Shown here: one piece after another, positions 48,608-60,720 of the stretch | How positions within the stretch are numbered: position 1 is the first letter of the stretch | Layout of the letters: every line of letters starts with the position of its first letter | Source of the DNA: Tetranychus cinnabarinus | Lineage: Eukaryota > Arthropoda > Arachnida > Trombidiformes > Tetranychidae | Direction: 5' to 3' | Assembly (NCBI GenBank): GCA_022266195.1 | Contig: WHVY01000001.1 | Location: 16,988,001 to 17,052,000, forward strand | DNA: 64,000 nucleotides | The notes under the pieces: generated by a model | Told to the model about the DNA's origin: nothing | Databases searched by the model: none | Seen by the model: only the letters and a program-made list of their open reading frames with translations | Position numbers and translations under genes: made by a program

Positions 48608-51600
48608 TTGACATCAATCGTGCCTGAATCTCTCGGTCCACATAGAGTAAATTTTTTGCATATAAAATAGCGAACCAAGTTTCTTTGTTGAGTTTTTCAT
48701 TTCACTTCCCACTTAAATTCCTGAATAAGTTGAACCTTTCATTAATTTTAATTAATTTAATGTACAAATGAACAACAACTAGAGACAGTTAAATGAAAAG
48801 TCAATATTAATGGATTTGAAAGTCATTTCAAGAATAGAGAAACAAACTTTGTTATGATTGATGAAGGATTAAAAATTGGAGCAAAATCAATTATATTGGA
48901 TGAAAGGTAATTTCAGATAAAACTTGGATTCAATATTTGATAATCTTCGTTTCATACTTTTCATGACTTGTTAAAGAGTATGAAAAAAAGATTTAAAATG
49001 TTTAGATGAAAAAACAAGATTGAAATATTTTTGCATGAAAATGTTGACAAATAACCATGAAAAGCAAAAGTTAAGAATAACAAAATGAAAATACAGAAAA
49101 AGATTAAAGTAAGAAGAAATGAAACCAAAAAAGGAAAAAAAATTCATCCAATTTTTTCTTCATCCTTTTCACAATTTATTGTTTTTCAGGGCACAGCAAA
49201 ATGATAAGATGGTGAAGATGAGAGCATGGAAATGGGTAAAAGAGGATTTGAAATGAAACAAAACAAGAATTATGAGACTAGAAATGAAAGGCGAAAAAAG
49301 ATGTTGAAAATGATGATTACAAGCTATTCAAGGTTCTCACAGTGTTTCATCTTCACATGAAGATGGAGATGAAAGGACAAGAATAAAAATGAAAAAAGAT
49401 GAAGTAAATGATACAAAAAGAAGGAAATATCCAATTAATTGTTAGAAATCATCTTCAAGACACTTTTTTGTTTTATTACTTTCGTTCATATAATCATCAT
49501 CATCATCATCAATGAACTTTCCACATCTTCTTCATCCTTTTTTTTGTTTCTTTTCTTCTCATTATTTTCATCATCTCATGATATTACAAGTACATCATGT
49601 TTGTTATCTGAGCAAAGAAAATGTAAAGAAAAAAAAATGAATTCCCTGCAAACATCATGTTACTCATCTTGAACCATCTGACATGGTAAAGAAGAACAAG
49701 TTTTACCTCTCAACAGATAATTCTGATAATTACAATCATCATCATCTTCATCTTCTCTCCTCTTCTCTAATTTATTAAATTATCAAGAGAAAATGTAAGT
49801 CGAGTTAAACGAAACAAATTCAATGACAAAAGTAAATTAAAGTGCAACAGCAATAATAACAAACTGCAACTGCTAATGATTCTGTTAATTAGTAATGAAA
49901 ATAATTGTTACTCCAAGATGACAACTTGCAATTGTTGCCAAGTCACTTTAATCATTCCCAGTCAACTTGCCAACTAATAACCAATTTTCAAGACTAAACT
50001 TAATAACCAGACTTGATGAGTCTGAATAATTTAAAAATGCACAAATTCAGGCGAGAGAGAAAAAATGAAAGAAAAAAAATTCTAAACCAATCAACGTTAA
50101 TGGTTGCAATATTTTTCAATTTATATCAACTTTTCTCGTGAGATTACATGATTATCCAATATCAATTCAGTGAATGCTAATGTTTTCCCTGAAACTAGAT
50201 TTTCTTGCCTCTTCTCACCTTCAACTCATCAATCAACTAATTGAGAGAGAAAGAAAAATGTCAACATTCCAATTGAAAGTTTACCAAACACTTTGATTAG
50301 CCTCGAATTATGACAAGAAATTCATGAGTTGCTTTTACCTTTGCATGATAAAAACTTGTCATCATGATGATTGACTTGAAACGGAAAATGAAAACTTGTG
50401 AAAAGGTAATTTTCAGCTTTCCATTTGAACCTTTTAATCAAAGTTGAAAAAATGAAAATTGCCTTTTTCTTCGTTCAACTTTTTCGTCTGCCATTTCCGT
50501 GATGAGTTTATCAAAACGCTGCATGTTAGATGTTGCTTGACAGGCAACTTTAAATTTTGCTTCCAACTTGATATCTCAACATTTTCTCAGCATCAAGCTG
50601 GGAGTGATTATTAATTGTTGCAAAGTGAAAAGGTTGCTATCAGAAAAGAAGTGGAAAAAGTAGAAAAATTTGATTTTCCTTTTAATCAATAGTAACCTTT
50701 TTTTAACCAACATTTCCAGTTGAACTTAATTTTGATGAAATTAGATGGGCTCAAGCCATATGACATGATGAAAAATGTTGTCATGTTGAACATTTGGAAA
50801 GAATTGTTAGAGAGAGAAAAAAGGGGAAAAATGTTTCAGCTCAGTTGAATGTGCAATTGTGAAAATGAAATTGAAATGAGAAGGGAAAAAAAGTACAACT
50901 GAATAAGATGAATGAGTTTGAAATTGAATCAACTTACAGGGTGTTTTCACATGCTACTTTACTCAGGTTCAGTTTCAATCACAGGTTTACTTTGGCTAAT
51001 TATTCTGGAAACGTCAAATTCGAGGTGAGAATTGACAAGTTTCAGGTGAGAAAATATTATTACTTGAAATGAATCGAAAAATTTAAATTCATTTTTTGAA
51101 ACTCAATTTTCTGTTTGAATGAAATTCCGTTTTTAATGGACAGAATTTTAAGTCTACTTTTTTGAATAAAATTTGTAGATAAGTTTTGAGTTGAACATTT
51201 GGATGATTCAAGATGAATGATAACCAAAATGCTTGCAAAATGTGCACCCTGTATGGAGCTTTACTGTTCACTCTATTTTTTAGGTCCTTTAACGATCATC
51301 ATATTCATCACCATTGATATTTACGTTGAAATGATGCTAATAATAAAAGTGATGATAATGATAATAAATGTCAACTTGGTTATGCAGCAGATAAAAATGA
51401 TTGTTTCTAAATCAAAATGGCATTAAAATAATGAAACTTTTTGTAACTTTCCTTTTTCACTTTCCTTCTTTCAACATCCATCACACATTTTATCATTCTT
51501 GGTTGACTTTGAAAAGACTTTTCATTTCAAGTTGATGAAATTGTTACAATCAAAAGTTGATCAGAAAAAGGGGAAAAGTTTTTTCCCACCAAAAAATATT

Positions 51601-54600
51601 TCATCTAAAGCTTGTATTTAAACAGTTTTAGAGATAAAAATTTCGAAGGTTATTGGATTCTGGATACTAAACAGGTGACATTTTAGAATGAACTTTTCAA
51701 TGATAAAAAACATTTAGATGATTGCGATAAGAACTAATTTCCGCAACATTTTGAGTTAAATTGCGCGCTCACGCTTTCCCTTTGCTTCCCTCTGTTGTCA
51801 ATAATTGAATATGAAATGCTAGCAAGAGTTAGTTGTTTACAAGTCAAGGTAAACAAAGGCTGATATCATTTTAGTCTTTCAAGTAAATTGAATGATTTAT
51901 AGTTTATTATCCTATTTACTGATTGTGGATACTAACCTCTATACTACCAGATAATGATGTGACTTTTTTTCTGGCTTTACCAGAATGACACCATCTCAAT
52001 GGTTTCAAGTCTATCAAGTAAATTGATAGGCTGACCCCAAGATCATCACTTGATTGGTCTCTCATTTATAAAATTAAATATTTAAATAATTTGATTAATC
52101 AAAGTGACCCTTTCCTTGGTGGTATACTTTTTGCTTTACACTTTCTAGATAATTGGATTGAACAATGATGAGCTCAATAAAGTCAAGTATATCTTTCAAT
52201 TTAGATAAAACTTGATAAATTCAATTAATATGAATTGTTTAAGAGCTTGAAATTGAATGAAAATGGTATTAACTGTTTTTAATTAAATATATCCACAAGA
52301 GTCCATGCATTATTTCAACATTGATAAATAAAAATAAACAAGAGCTAATAAAGAGAGCTTTAAACATTTTTCAATTTTAACATCAACATGAACATAAGTC
52401 ACGTTATGTTTACTTGATGTTTGCAATCTATTGGTATAAAGTCAATACCTTGATATTGAATTCTGGAAGGAAAACTAATTTTGTAATACATTTGATAGCG
52501 CTTATTTGGCTTCAATAAAAATGCATACGAATAATTGTAAACTCTAGATAACCTGTAATATGATTCAGTGTCTCCTCAAACTCAGAACTTTTTGAACATC
52601 AATTATAAATATGTAACTTTATGCTTCAATTTAACAGAAGACTTTTTCTGTTCTGATTATTTGCCATTTAAATTAAGGGTTTGCAAAACAATTAGTAAAA
52701 ATGGTTGAAAAATGAAAACCATGATTCGTTAGTTTAAATAGTTCAACTTACATTTCATTAATTTACTTTCACTAATGATTCTCATTTATCCTCTTAAATC
52801 ATTTGCATCTCTAGCTTTTTCAATTTAGGTTATTTAAATTTGTCAGAAAAACAGAAGCAAGAAAAAAATGTTAATTATGAGCAAACTAAGTTTAACGAAA
52901 TTGAATCAAGATACAAAAAAACGATTCACAAACACATCAACAGTTGTAAACTTCGCCTCTGAAAATTCTTATTCCTCTAAAATTGCATTTGAATTAGAGT
53001 TAAAACTAAGCTGAAAAAGATCGCAAGATTGTTGATCAAAAGGGTAAACTTGATGAGTCAACTGATTAAAGCAAAATTTGTTATGAACAAGAGTTTGAAC
53101 AAAGGATACTAATCACTTTACTACCAGAGATTATCTAATCAAATATCGATGATTTGCAGGTTGAAAGCTGTTGAATCATGGGTTTACATTGAAAAGGTTT
53201 TCAAGTCAAAACATGACATTGAATGTGAATTCTTACCAGGTGAATGTTTAATAAACATACGTATTTGCAGCCATTTAGTCATCACAATTTACATGATGAA
53301 AATAATGAATAATTATTTCATCCAACAAATGTAAATTGATTTTCTTTCTGTTTCTGTTTCTCTTTCCATGTAAACTTATTATTCTGCTCATATTTTCGTA
53401 GGAAAATTTTCAATTCTTGAAACTAACCGAGCGATTAATATCTCCTCTTGCAAAGGTAAACTTGAAAGCTACAGTTGATGTTGCTTCATATTTCATTTCA
53501 ACGCTAAAATGAACATATTAATGCAACAAATTAATCAATGTTACAAATGTTTACAAAGTTTGAATATAACATCATAATGAGAGGAAAAACAAAAGGCCAA
53601 AATTGTATCACAGGAAAGCGGATAAATTTAGTATTGTCCAATTAGATTCAATTTAATCAATCGAGTGTCAAACAAATGAGTCATTGATAACATGGTTAAT
53701 CACCTTGATGAAGGTTGAAATAATTTTCGCCTCATTTTGATGATTAAAAGCAGACAATTTTCATCAGCATCATTAACCGGTAAAATTGAACACACATATC
53801 AATTCAACTTTTATTTTCAATAACAATAAACAAAAATGATGAAAATCTCATTGTAAAATATTTCCCCAAAGAGAGGAAAAAGAAAAAGATTTTTAGTGTT
53901 TTTCATCCTTTTTATCTTCACCTTTTATTCCTTCCTTTTTTCACTCTGCAACTTATTTTCTTCATCATTTCATCATTTCATTTCCAATTGCTTTCTGCTT
54001 CAACATGATGAGCTAATGATGAGAGTGCTAAAAGACTATCAAAATAGCAATAATATTTTTTATTCTCGTTTCCATTAAAGCAAGTGCAAAATATTATCTA
54101 AAGCTAAAATCATTTCTTTTTTTTCTTTCAATAACATTATTTGTACGTTTATTAACTTTTTTTTCAATTCAATTGATTGATAAGTGATTCTTAACAAGAC
54201 AATTTACTTGGAGTGACAATAATAATTGTATAAAAATGCGATAACTTGAAATGAGCAGTTTTTTCGTTGAAATTTTCTCAAAAGTTTTCAACTTCGCTCA
54301 TTTTTCTTGCCAATTGATTACAACTTTAATGATATCGAATTCAATTTTTGATAATAACGCTTTTTTGGCAATAAAATAACGACTGAGAAAAATTGAAAGT
54401 GATGAAGATAATGAACAGTAATGCAATGAAGATGTGATTTTTTGTCATCTTATGAGTAAATGGATGCTCTTCAAATAAATGAAATTTACAATCGCTCAAG
54501 GCTGTTTTCATGATTATATTGATTCGCACAAAAGAAATGTTTAGAGTGAAATTAAGAGTGACTCGAATAACATGGCAACTGGACAATCTTGAATGTTATT

Positions 54601-57387
54601 GGAAACTCTTGAGAAAAAATTCAACTCAGCATTTCAAACTCTGGGAGTGATTCACTCGCAGTATTTACAAATTCCCAGCATTTCGTCTGTAAATTTCGAT
54701 TAGTTTTTCTTCAATCTACTTAGAACTTTTTGTCCTTGGATTAACATGGATGGAATGGCCAGAAAACTGGATGAAATTGTATTCAATTGAATCAAATATG
54801 GAAAAATATTTCTTCATCTTTTTACAGTAAATTCAATAGCTGGTAAAGCTGCAACAACCAAATGAGTAACTTTGCCTAAACTCGGTTCAACTCAAGGAAA
54901 GGCAAATAAAATATTAGTTGAAGTTCAAACAACAAAATTGCTGTTATCTCAATACAGAATAACATTTAAATTGGTTGCAATAACTTTCATCCTTATTCCT
55001 CATCTTTATCTTTACATTTTGACTGGGAGTGGGATTGGGAATGAATTTTTTCTACCTTTTTCCTTTTTCCATTCTCTCTTCCCTGCTCTTTCGACTTGAA
55101 TTTCCTTATTTATTCTGCTCTCTCTCTCCTGACTTGGTTGAATTACCCATAGAATGTCTCATATTTTTCTCGCAGTTGAACTTATCATTCCCAGTATTCA
55201 CTCCCTTTCACCTTGAATATCAAATTTGCAAGGCAAGTAAAACTAATAAGCTGGTAAAGTTGATTTAAGCATTGAAATTGAGATGAGACCTGAAACTTAT
55301 GCATTCTGGAAGAAGAAAATTTCAAAATAGAAATTCAAGGAAAAAGGAAAAAAAAGAAAAATTCGAAAGAATTGAATTTACACAAAACTCTTGGAGTGAA
55401 AAGGTTATAATTGATGTTATTGAACAGAAGTTTGGACAGTAAGGGAAGGGTGAAAAGGAGTCAACATTGGTAAAGGTTATTCAATGTTGAGATTGATTCT
55501 TTTCACACAAAATAAGGTCATCATTGAAAATAAAAATGAAAAGGGATTTGAAAAAGGACAAGAGTTGTCAGGGAGTGAATATCATTCCGGATCGATAATA
55601 TAATTTGCCAGAAATGAAAACTCGATTCTAGGTGTTACAGATGAGTGAACATACAAGACTGTAAAAGTTGCATATACACAACATATGAATATATATATAT
55701 AAATACAATCACTGAAAGAGAGAAAAGTCAAAATTCTGACAAGAGTTATACTTAGAATAGAGAGAGAGAGAAAGACAAAAATGCTATACAATTGACGCTA
55801 TTTTGGGTTCCTTTTCGCTCCTTTCATCTTTCATTCCTCTTCTCCCAGTGAAGATGTTGGTGTGTAATAAAAATAGTTTTATCCCTGAAAACAAGAACAA
55901 ATCGGTAACCAAAGAAAATTGTTTCTTCTTCTTCTTTGCCTACTTCTTGTTCATGAAAAGGGCATGAATGTGTATAAAAAGAATCCAAGCATCCAATTTA
56001 ATGATTCTTGAAAAGCATAATGATAATAATAAAATGTGTATTCAATAGTAAATCTATTTTCATTGATTTCCCAGCTTCACATTTTTTCTCATCTTCAATT
56101 CTCACTTTGCACACTTTATCAATCTGAATGTTGAAAACATATTTCAATTCATTTGCTTCATTTTTTCACATTTTTTCCCTCTTCTTTCGATTCAACAAAT
56201 TTCTTGCATTTAATCTTCTTGCACAATTTTTCAAGATTCATTTCAATGAATTTCCATTCCATCTAATCAAGCAAATTCAAGTTTATTCAGTTTGCTTCTT
56301 TTTTGCATCTCTTTTTGGGTGAAACAAATGCAAGCTAATTTGTAACTTTTGTTTTCCAAATAAACTTTGCCATCAAAAATGCTTTCACTTTGTTGTTGTT
56401 GTTGAAGTAAAGGTTGATGGAGAGTTTGGATGAAGAGGAGGAAAAAATAATTTTGACAAAACAAACTTGCCTTGGAGGTAAAACTACATCTTTGTCATCG
56501 TGACATTTTCATTGGTAACTAGCAGTTGTAAAATAAAAATAATATAATAATGCTAACAATAATAATAGTTCAACAATCAGCTTGGACAGTTTGCCTTGAG
56601 CATTTCAATGAGCAAGTAGCAACACACACACACAAGCATCAACATCAACATCAAGTATAAGGAGAAGAAAATGTTGAACCAAAAGTGCAAAAGTAAAAGT
56701 CAAAATTGAAAAGGAAAATCTCTTTTTTTTACTTATATTCTTTCAACTTCTAATTCACATCAAATTAATATGATTGACAGATAAATGAAATTCATTGAGA
56801 TAATCAAAAGTGCAAGAGCAAAAGAAACTCTTCGAGTGTCACAAATCATCAGGTTTTTGTAATAACTAGCATTCCAAAAGTCTCCTCAGATGTAGGAGTT
56901 CAATTTAATGAAAGAAAAAAGATTGAATCTTTTTTTTGATGGACAAATTGCTGGGTTGGTTAATCACAAATGATCTTATAAAATATTGAAAAAGATGAAA
57001 TTTCATTAAAATCGCATAAACTCAATCAAAAAAGTCTTCGATTTTTATGAATGAATACTTTTCAACTTTGATCTGAACTCGTTATTAAAATTGTGCCAAC
57101 TTTATTCATCAAAATAATCACTCTTTGACTGTTACAGTTTATTTTAATCTTGATAATTTTTTATCTTCAAGTTTGCAAAATGTTTTCAACTTTCAACTCA
57201 CTTTGTGTTAAACTTTGAGTAAGCAAAAAGTTAATGTCTTTAAGCTTTAAATGTCACTCAATGATTCACAGTAAACTTGAAGCTAATATTTCTACAAGGC
57301 ATTTCAGCTAATTTTACCGTTGTATACTGGCTATATCTTTGCCCCTGAGTGACCTTGAGGTAGGATATTTTGTTTATGGAAATTTGG

Positions 57388-57561
57388 GCGATACTCAATT
57401 GTCATATTTCAAGGGCGAGGTCATTCAAGGGCATTGCGTTATTTGACCTCTAACTGATATTTAAAGGTCATTTTCTAAGAGTGCAAAAATTTAACCAAAG
57501 GGTCAAATAACCCAATGCCCTTGAATGACCTTGACCTTGAAATATGACAATTGAGTATCGC
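57388..57561. repeat. Long inverted repeat, 61-bp arms, 52-bp loop
   Basis: The left arm 57388-57448 (starting GCGATACTCAATTGTCATAT) pairs with the right arm 57501-57561 (ending CAATTGAGTATCGC) at 58 of 61 positions. The transcript of either strand would fold into one long hairpin. It could be a foldback/MITE element or a hairpin-RNA or miRNA-like locus. No target-site duplication is evident at the arm ends. Confidence 0.92.
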
Positions 57562-57615
57562 TTATCAAAAGATATGAATGTTTCCATACTGTTTTCTCAT
57601 TCAAGGAGGTCTTAA

Positions 57616-58128
57616 AAACCTTAAATAAGGAAACATTTTCATCATCCTCATCCTCATTATCATCTACTTTTTCATTTTATCTGTCTACATTTAAGATTTC
57701 TTTTTCCCTTTCTTTTCACCTCAATCCCTTGCAATTCTAGTCACAATGGCCTCATCCCCAGTTTTTGTTTACTTTAAGTTTCCGGGTGTTGCTGACCGCT
57801 TACCATTTGATATGCAACAAGACCAAGACCGTCCTAAAGATATCATATTCGACAATACCGACAACATCAACCCTAAAGTTATAACACTTCAAGGTCATCG
57901 CGTGCACTGGAAGACAATTGTACGGGAGTTGAAGGAAGGAAGGACGTATTTAAAAAAACGGACCCAGATACTAAATATGCCGATATACTAAATGACAATA
58001 CTGATGGTGGACAACAGTAGTTTCTAAACCTGAAATAAGGAACCATTTTCATCATCCGCATCCTCATTATCATCTACTTTTTCATCTTTGTCTACTTTTA
58101 AGATTGCTTTTTCCGCTCTTTTCACCTC
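57616..58128. repeat. Direct repeats (about 100 bp, spaced 410 bp) flanking a small ORF
   Basis: 57616-57722 and 58026-58128 share ATAAGGAAACATTTTCATC (AACC in the second), ATCC[T/G]CATCCTCATTATCATC, and a pyrimidine-rich tail with TTTTCACCTC. Most positions match, with several substitutions and one small deletion. They bracket the ORF at 57746-58020. Confidence 0.75.
57746..58020 (+). pseudogene. Small ORF with an apparent frameshift at a T3A7 run
   Basis: From ATG 57746 one frame gives 81 residues (MASSPVFVYFKFPGVADRLP ... ) ending TAA at 57989. A second frame, offset by -1, runs stop-free from before the T3A7C run at 57949-57959 to TAG at 58018-58020, reading KKTDPDTKYADILNDNTDGG before its stop. 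The combined length is about 91 residues. Residue composition is balanced and hydrophilic, unlike the Phe/Ser-rich chance ORFs around it. TGCAATTCTAG directly upstream (ending 57740) resembles an acceptor. The protein is not recognised. It may be a pseudogene with an indel, an assembly error in the homopolymer, or a programmed -1 site (the in-frame run reads T TTA AAA). Confidence 0.45.
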
Positions 58129-58230
58129 TCATGGAAAGCATAGATTTTTTCAACTGTAAATGCTGCTGAAGAATGATGCTTATCTTCAATATTTTTGGGT
58201 ATTTAAATAGGCTTCACCTAATATACATGC

Positions 58231-58495
58231 GGTTAGGTTTGGTTAGGTGAAGTTGAAACTTGTAACCAGTTTACCTTTACAGTTTTTAGTTTGATTCAAC
58301 TCTGACTCAAGGTTTAAAAATATTATCATGAAATCAACTTTAGTCATCAAGGTTATCTTTATGGTTAATACAGAGCAAAATGTTAATTTACTGTTGCAAT
58401 AATGCAAACCAATGATTAGTCGTGAACTTTGAGTTAACCATTGAGTTAACTTTAAACTGGTTACAAGTTTCAACTTTACCTAACCAAACCTAACC
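58231..58495. repeat. Inverted repeat, 43-bp arms with TTAGGT-like ends
   Basis: The left arm 58231-58273 (GGTTAGGTTTGGTTAGGTGA...) pairs with the right arm 58453-58495 (...ACCTAACCAAACCTAACC) with a single mismatch; the interval is 179 bp. Extra AACCTAACC units continue to the right (58486-58510). Weak further pairing exists inside (CAGTTTACC/AACTTTAAACTGG surroundings). Probably a foldback-type non-autonomous transposon. Confidence 0.88.
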
Positions 58496-60494
58496 GAACC
58501 TAACCTTACCTTAAAACATTTGCTCAGCTAATTGTTGAGCAAAATTAAATCAACCAAACTAAGATGACAACTTGTCATTGATAGGTTTAACATTTTCCCC
58601 CCTTTCCTCATAGTTAATTAGCATCCATCATCACATTATCACATCACCATTACCATCAACCTATTCAATTTGGTTCAACTTGCTCATCAATTACTAAACC
58701 CATCATGGGCACCTTTGAATATGAACAATTATACCATGAACATGCTTTAAATTTCGCCATGAACATGAATCTGTTTTCGTCTTTTCGTAATCTTCTAAAT
58801 CCAGAAGAAGGAGTGCAAAAAACTGTCAAAAATGCGATGAAAATGTAAAGAAAAGATGACAAAAAAGGAACTAAAATTTTTTTCGCTGGCAAAAATTCCT
58901 TAATCATTATCATCTTCATCATAGTCAGCATTGACACAAGCCAAGAAGCAATGATCATTCAAGTGGAAGGCATCTTCATAGTTGATGGTAACCCTGTATT
59001 AGCAACAGAAGAGCAAAAAAACTCTGAGATGGAAAAGATTTTCGATCAAGGAAAAAATGAAAAAAAGGTTTGAAAAGGAGAAGAAAAAATTCTCTCAACT
59101 TTTCACTCCAAGTTACTTTGTACTCTTTAATAATATTATATAAAATTATATTTAGCTAAAAGCTGGTAAAGCAAGTGAAGAAAAAAGTCACAATCAAGCT
59201 CAATCAATCATTTTTATTCTGAAACATTTTTCCAAGGCTCACTCGAATCTCACAAATTTTTACCCATTTCATGGGCAAAGTGAAAATGGCATGATAATAG
59301 TCTTTTAAATGAACAGGGAATGATAAACATGAAACAAGAAAGGAAAAGGAAAAGAGCAAAGCAAATGTTGAAATCAATTCAAGTAAAGGTATTTACCATC
59401 ATTAAGAATAAGTTTATCATACAAGAATGAGAAAAAAATGTTATTCAATTTATTATTCAATTTATGTGCCAAAATTTTCATTCACAAATGAACTTTTCTC
59501 ACAAAATTTTCGCCTTTTGTTCTATTCATTTTCATTGATATCAAGCCAAATCATCTTTTACTTGATTGATGTTGCAAGTTCAATATGCATTACAAGAGGC
59601 TGAAAGCACTTTTTTTCGTGGCTCGAACTGTTTCTTTTTTGGAACAGAATTTTTTTGGTGTAACTTTTTTTATCCTTTACTTTGCAATTAAAAGATGAAA
59701 AATTTGCAACAAAAAAGAAGGAAAAAAATGAAAAATTCTGTGTCTTTTAATTCCATGCAACATCATCATTTTTCATGTCTAAGATGGTTCAATGGAAGAA
59801 CAAGTTTGAAAAAATGTCTTGGCGAATAACATGTTGCAAGAAATGAATTTACTTGGAATGGAACCTTTTTTGAATATCATATTTTGTTTGTTGGTTTCTT
59901 TTTTTGTCTCCTTGTTTTCTTGACTCATGATTGTTGAATGATATTGAACAGTAATTTTAGGGAATGTAAAATAATCCAAAGTAAACAGGTTGAAATTGCC
60001 ATGTTAGTTATTATTTTTATTGTATCTAGAAGAGAGGAAAGAAGAGGGCAAAAAAGGTTTATCCTCTTCGAACGGCGAATCATGAGAATGAGTTGCAAAG
60101 TTATTTGATATGCTGTATATGAAATTACATGAGCATTATTTGGATTCACAATAAAAAGGGATGTCATACAAAAAATACAGCATCAGTGTTCCAATTCATT
60201 GGTTTAATTTAATTCAGATGAAATGAACCTTTTCACACACACAGAGACACACACACACCAAAGCCTAGACACAAAACAGACAAACAAACAATAGTCAAGT
60301 ATCATCATGAAAAATTGTACAAATGAATGAAATCAAAGTTGCATTGTTTTCCTTCGTCTTTTTGCCTGCCATTTTCACATCCAATTTGTCCGACAAAACA
60401 AAAGGTAAACTTTGCTCGCAAACATTGGCTGTTCAATTCTTCCCCGTTTAATGTCGTATTTAAAAGGTGAAATACAAGTTGAGACAAATTTTAC

Positions 60495-60720
60495 CTCGGT
60501 TTGGATCTCTAATCGAAGCGAATTCGTCTTCGGCTTGTCCTTTTTTGGATAAAATAGTGAGACCTTTTGAGACTATTTCTAGTTTGAAGTCTGGCTGATA
60601 ATGTTGGATGAATCGAGCATTTGAAATGCTGCCTTTCAAAGCGTGGTAATAATAGTCAAAATATGATGTAATGTTGCCTTCAATATGAAGAAACATTGAT
60701 TCAAAAACAGATGAAAACAT
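60495..60720 (-). CDS. Candidate coding exon, unrecognised
   Basis: A minus-strand frame from 60720 to a good donor (CCGAG|GTAAAA; last exon base 60495, phase 1). The reading contains FDYYYHALKGSISNARFIQH and KLEIVSKGLTILSKKG, ending EFASIRDPNRG. Composition is balanced, unlike nearby chance ORFs, and the other two frames are broken by stops. An upstream acceptor or start is not settled: ATG 60720 may be a start, or the exon may begin at one of several AGs within the first 100 bp. The strand matches FAM20, but the phase (1) does not fit the recognised FAM20 exon at 41363 (needs 2) without another exon between, and I cannot match it to the FAM20 stem region. It may belong to a different gene. 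Confidence 0.4.

Larger units (their letters stand above)
41364..60494. other. Large non-coding region, FAM20 5' intron and/or intergenic
   Basis: About 19 kb right of the last recognised FAM20 exon has no conserved coding signal on either strand apart from the small ORF at 57.7 kb. ORFs here are short and rich in Phe/Ser/Ile/His from poly-pyrimidine and CAT/ATC tracts. Repeats within it are annotated separately. CAT-trinucleotide runs (ATCATCATC / GATGATGAT) are common, for example near 34770, 43380, 46550 and 49500. Confidence 0.5.

Noticed and set aside
53159..53240. Possible plus-strand exon (LKAVESWVYIEKVFKSKHD) between an acceptor-like and a donor-like site
   Set aside because: Only about 27 codons, with no recognised homologue and no partner exons on the same strand.
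58705..58848. 47-codon plus-strand ORF beginning MGTFEYEQLYHEH
   Set aside because: Short, overlapped by a minus-strand frame, no family match and no splice context; the reasonable composition alone is not enough.
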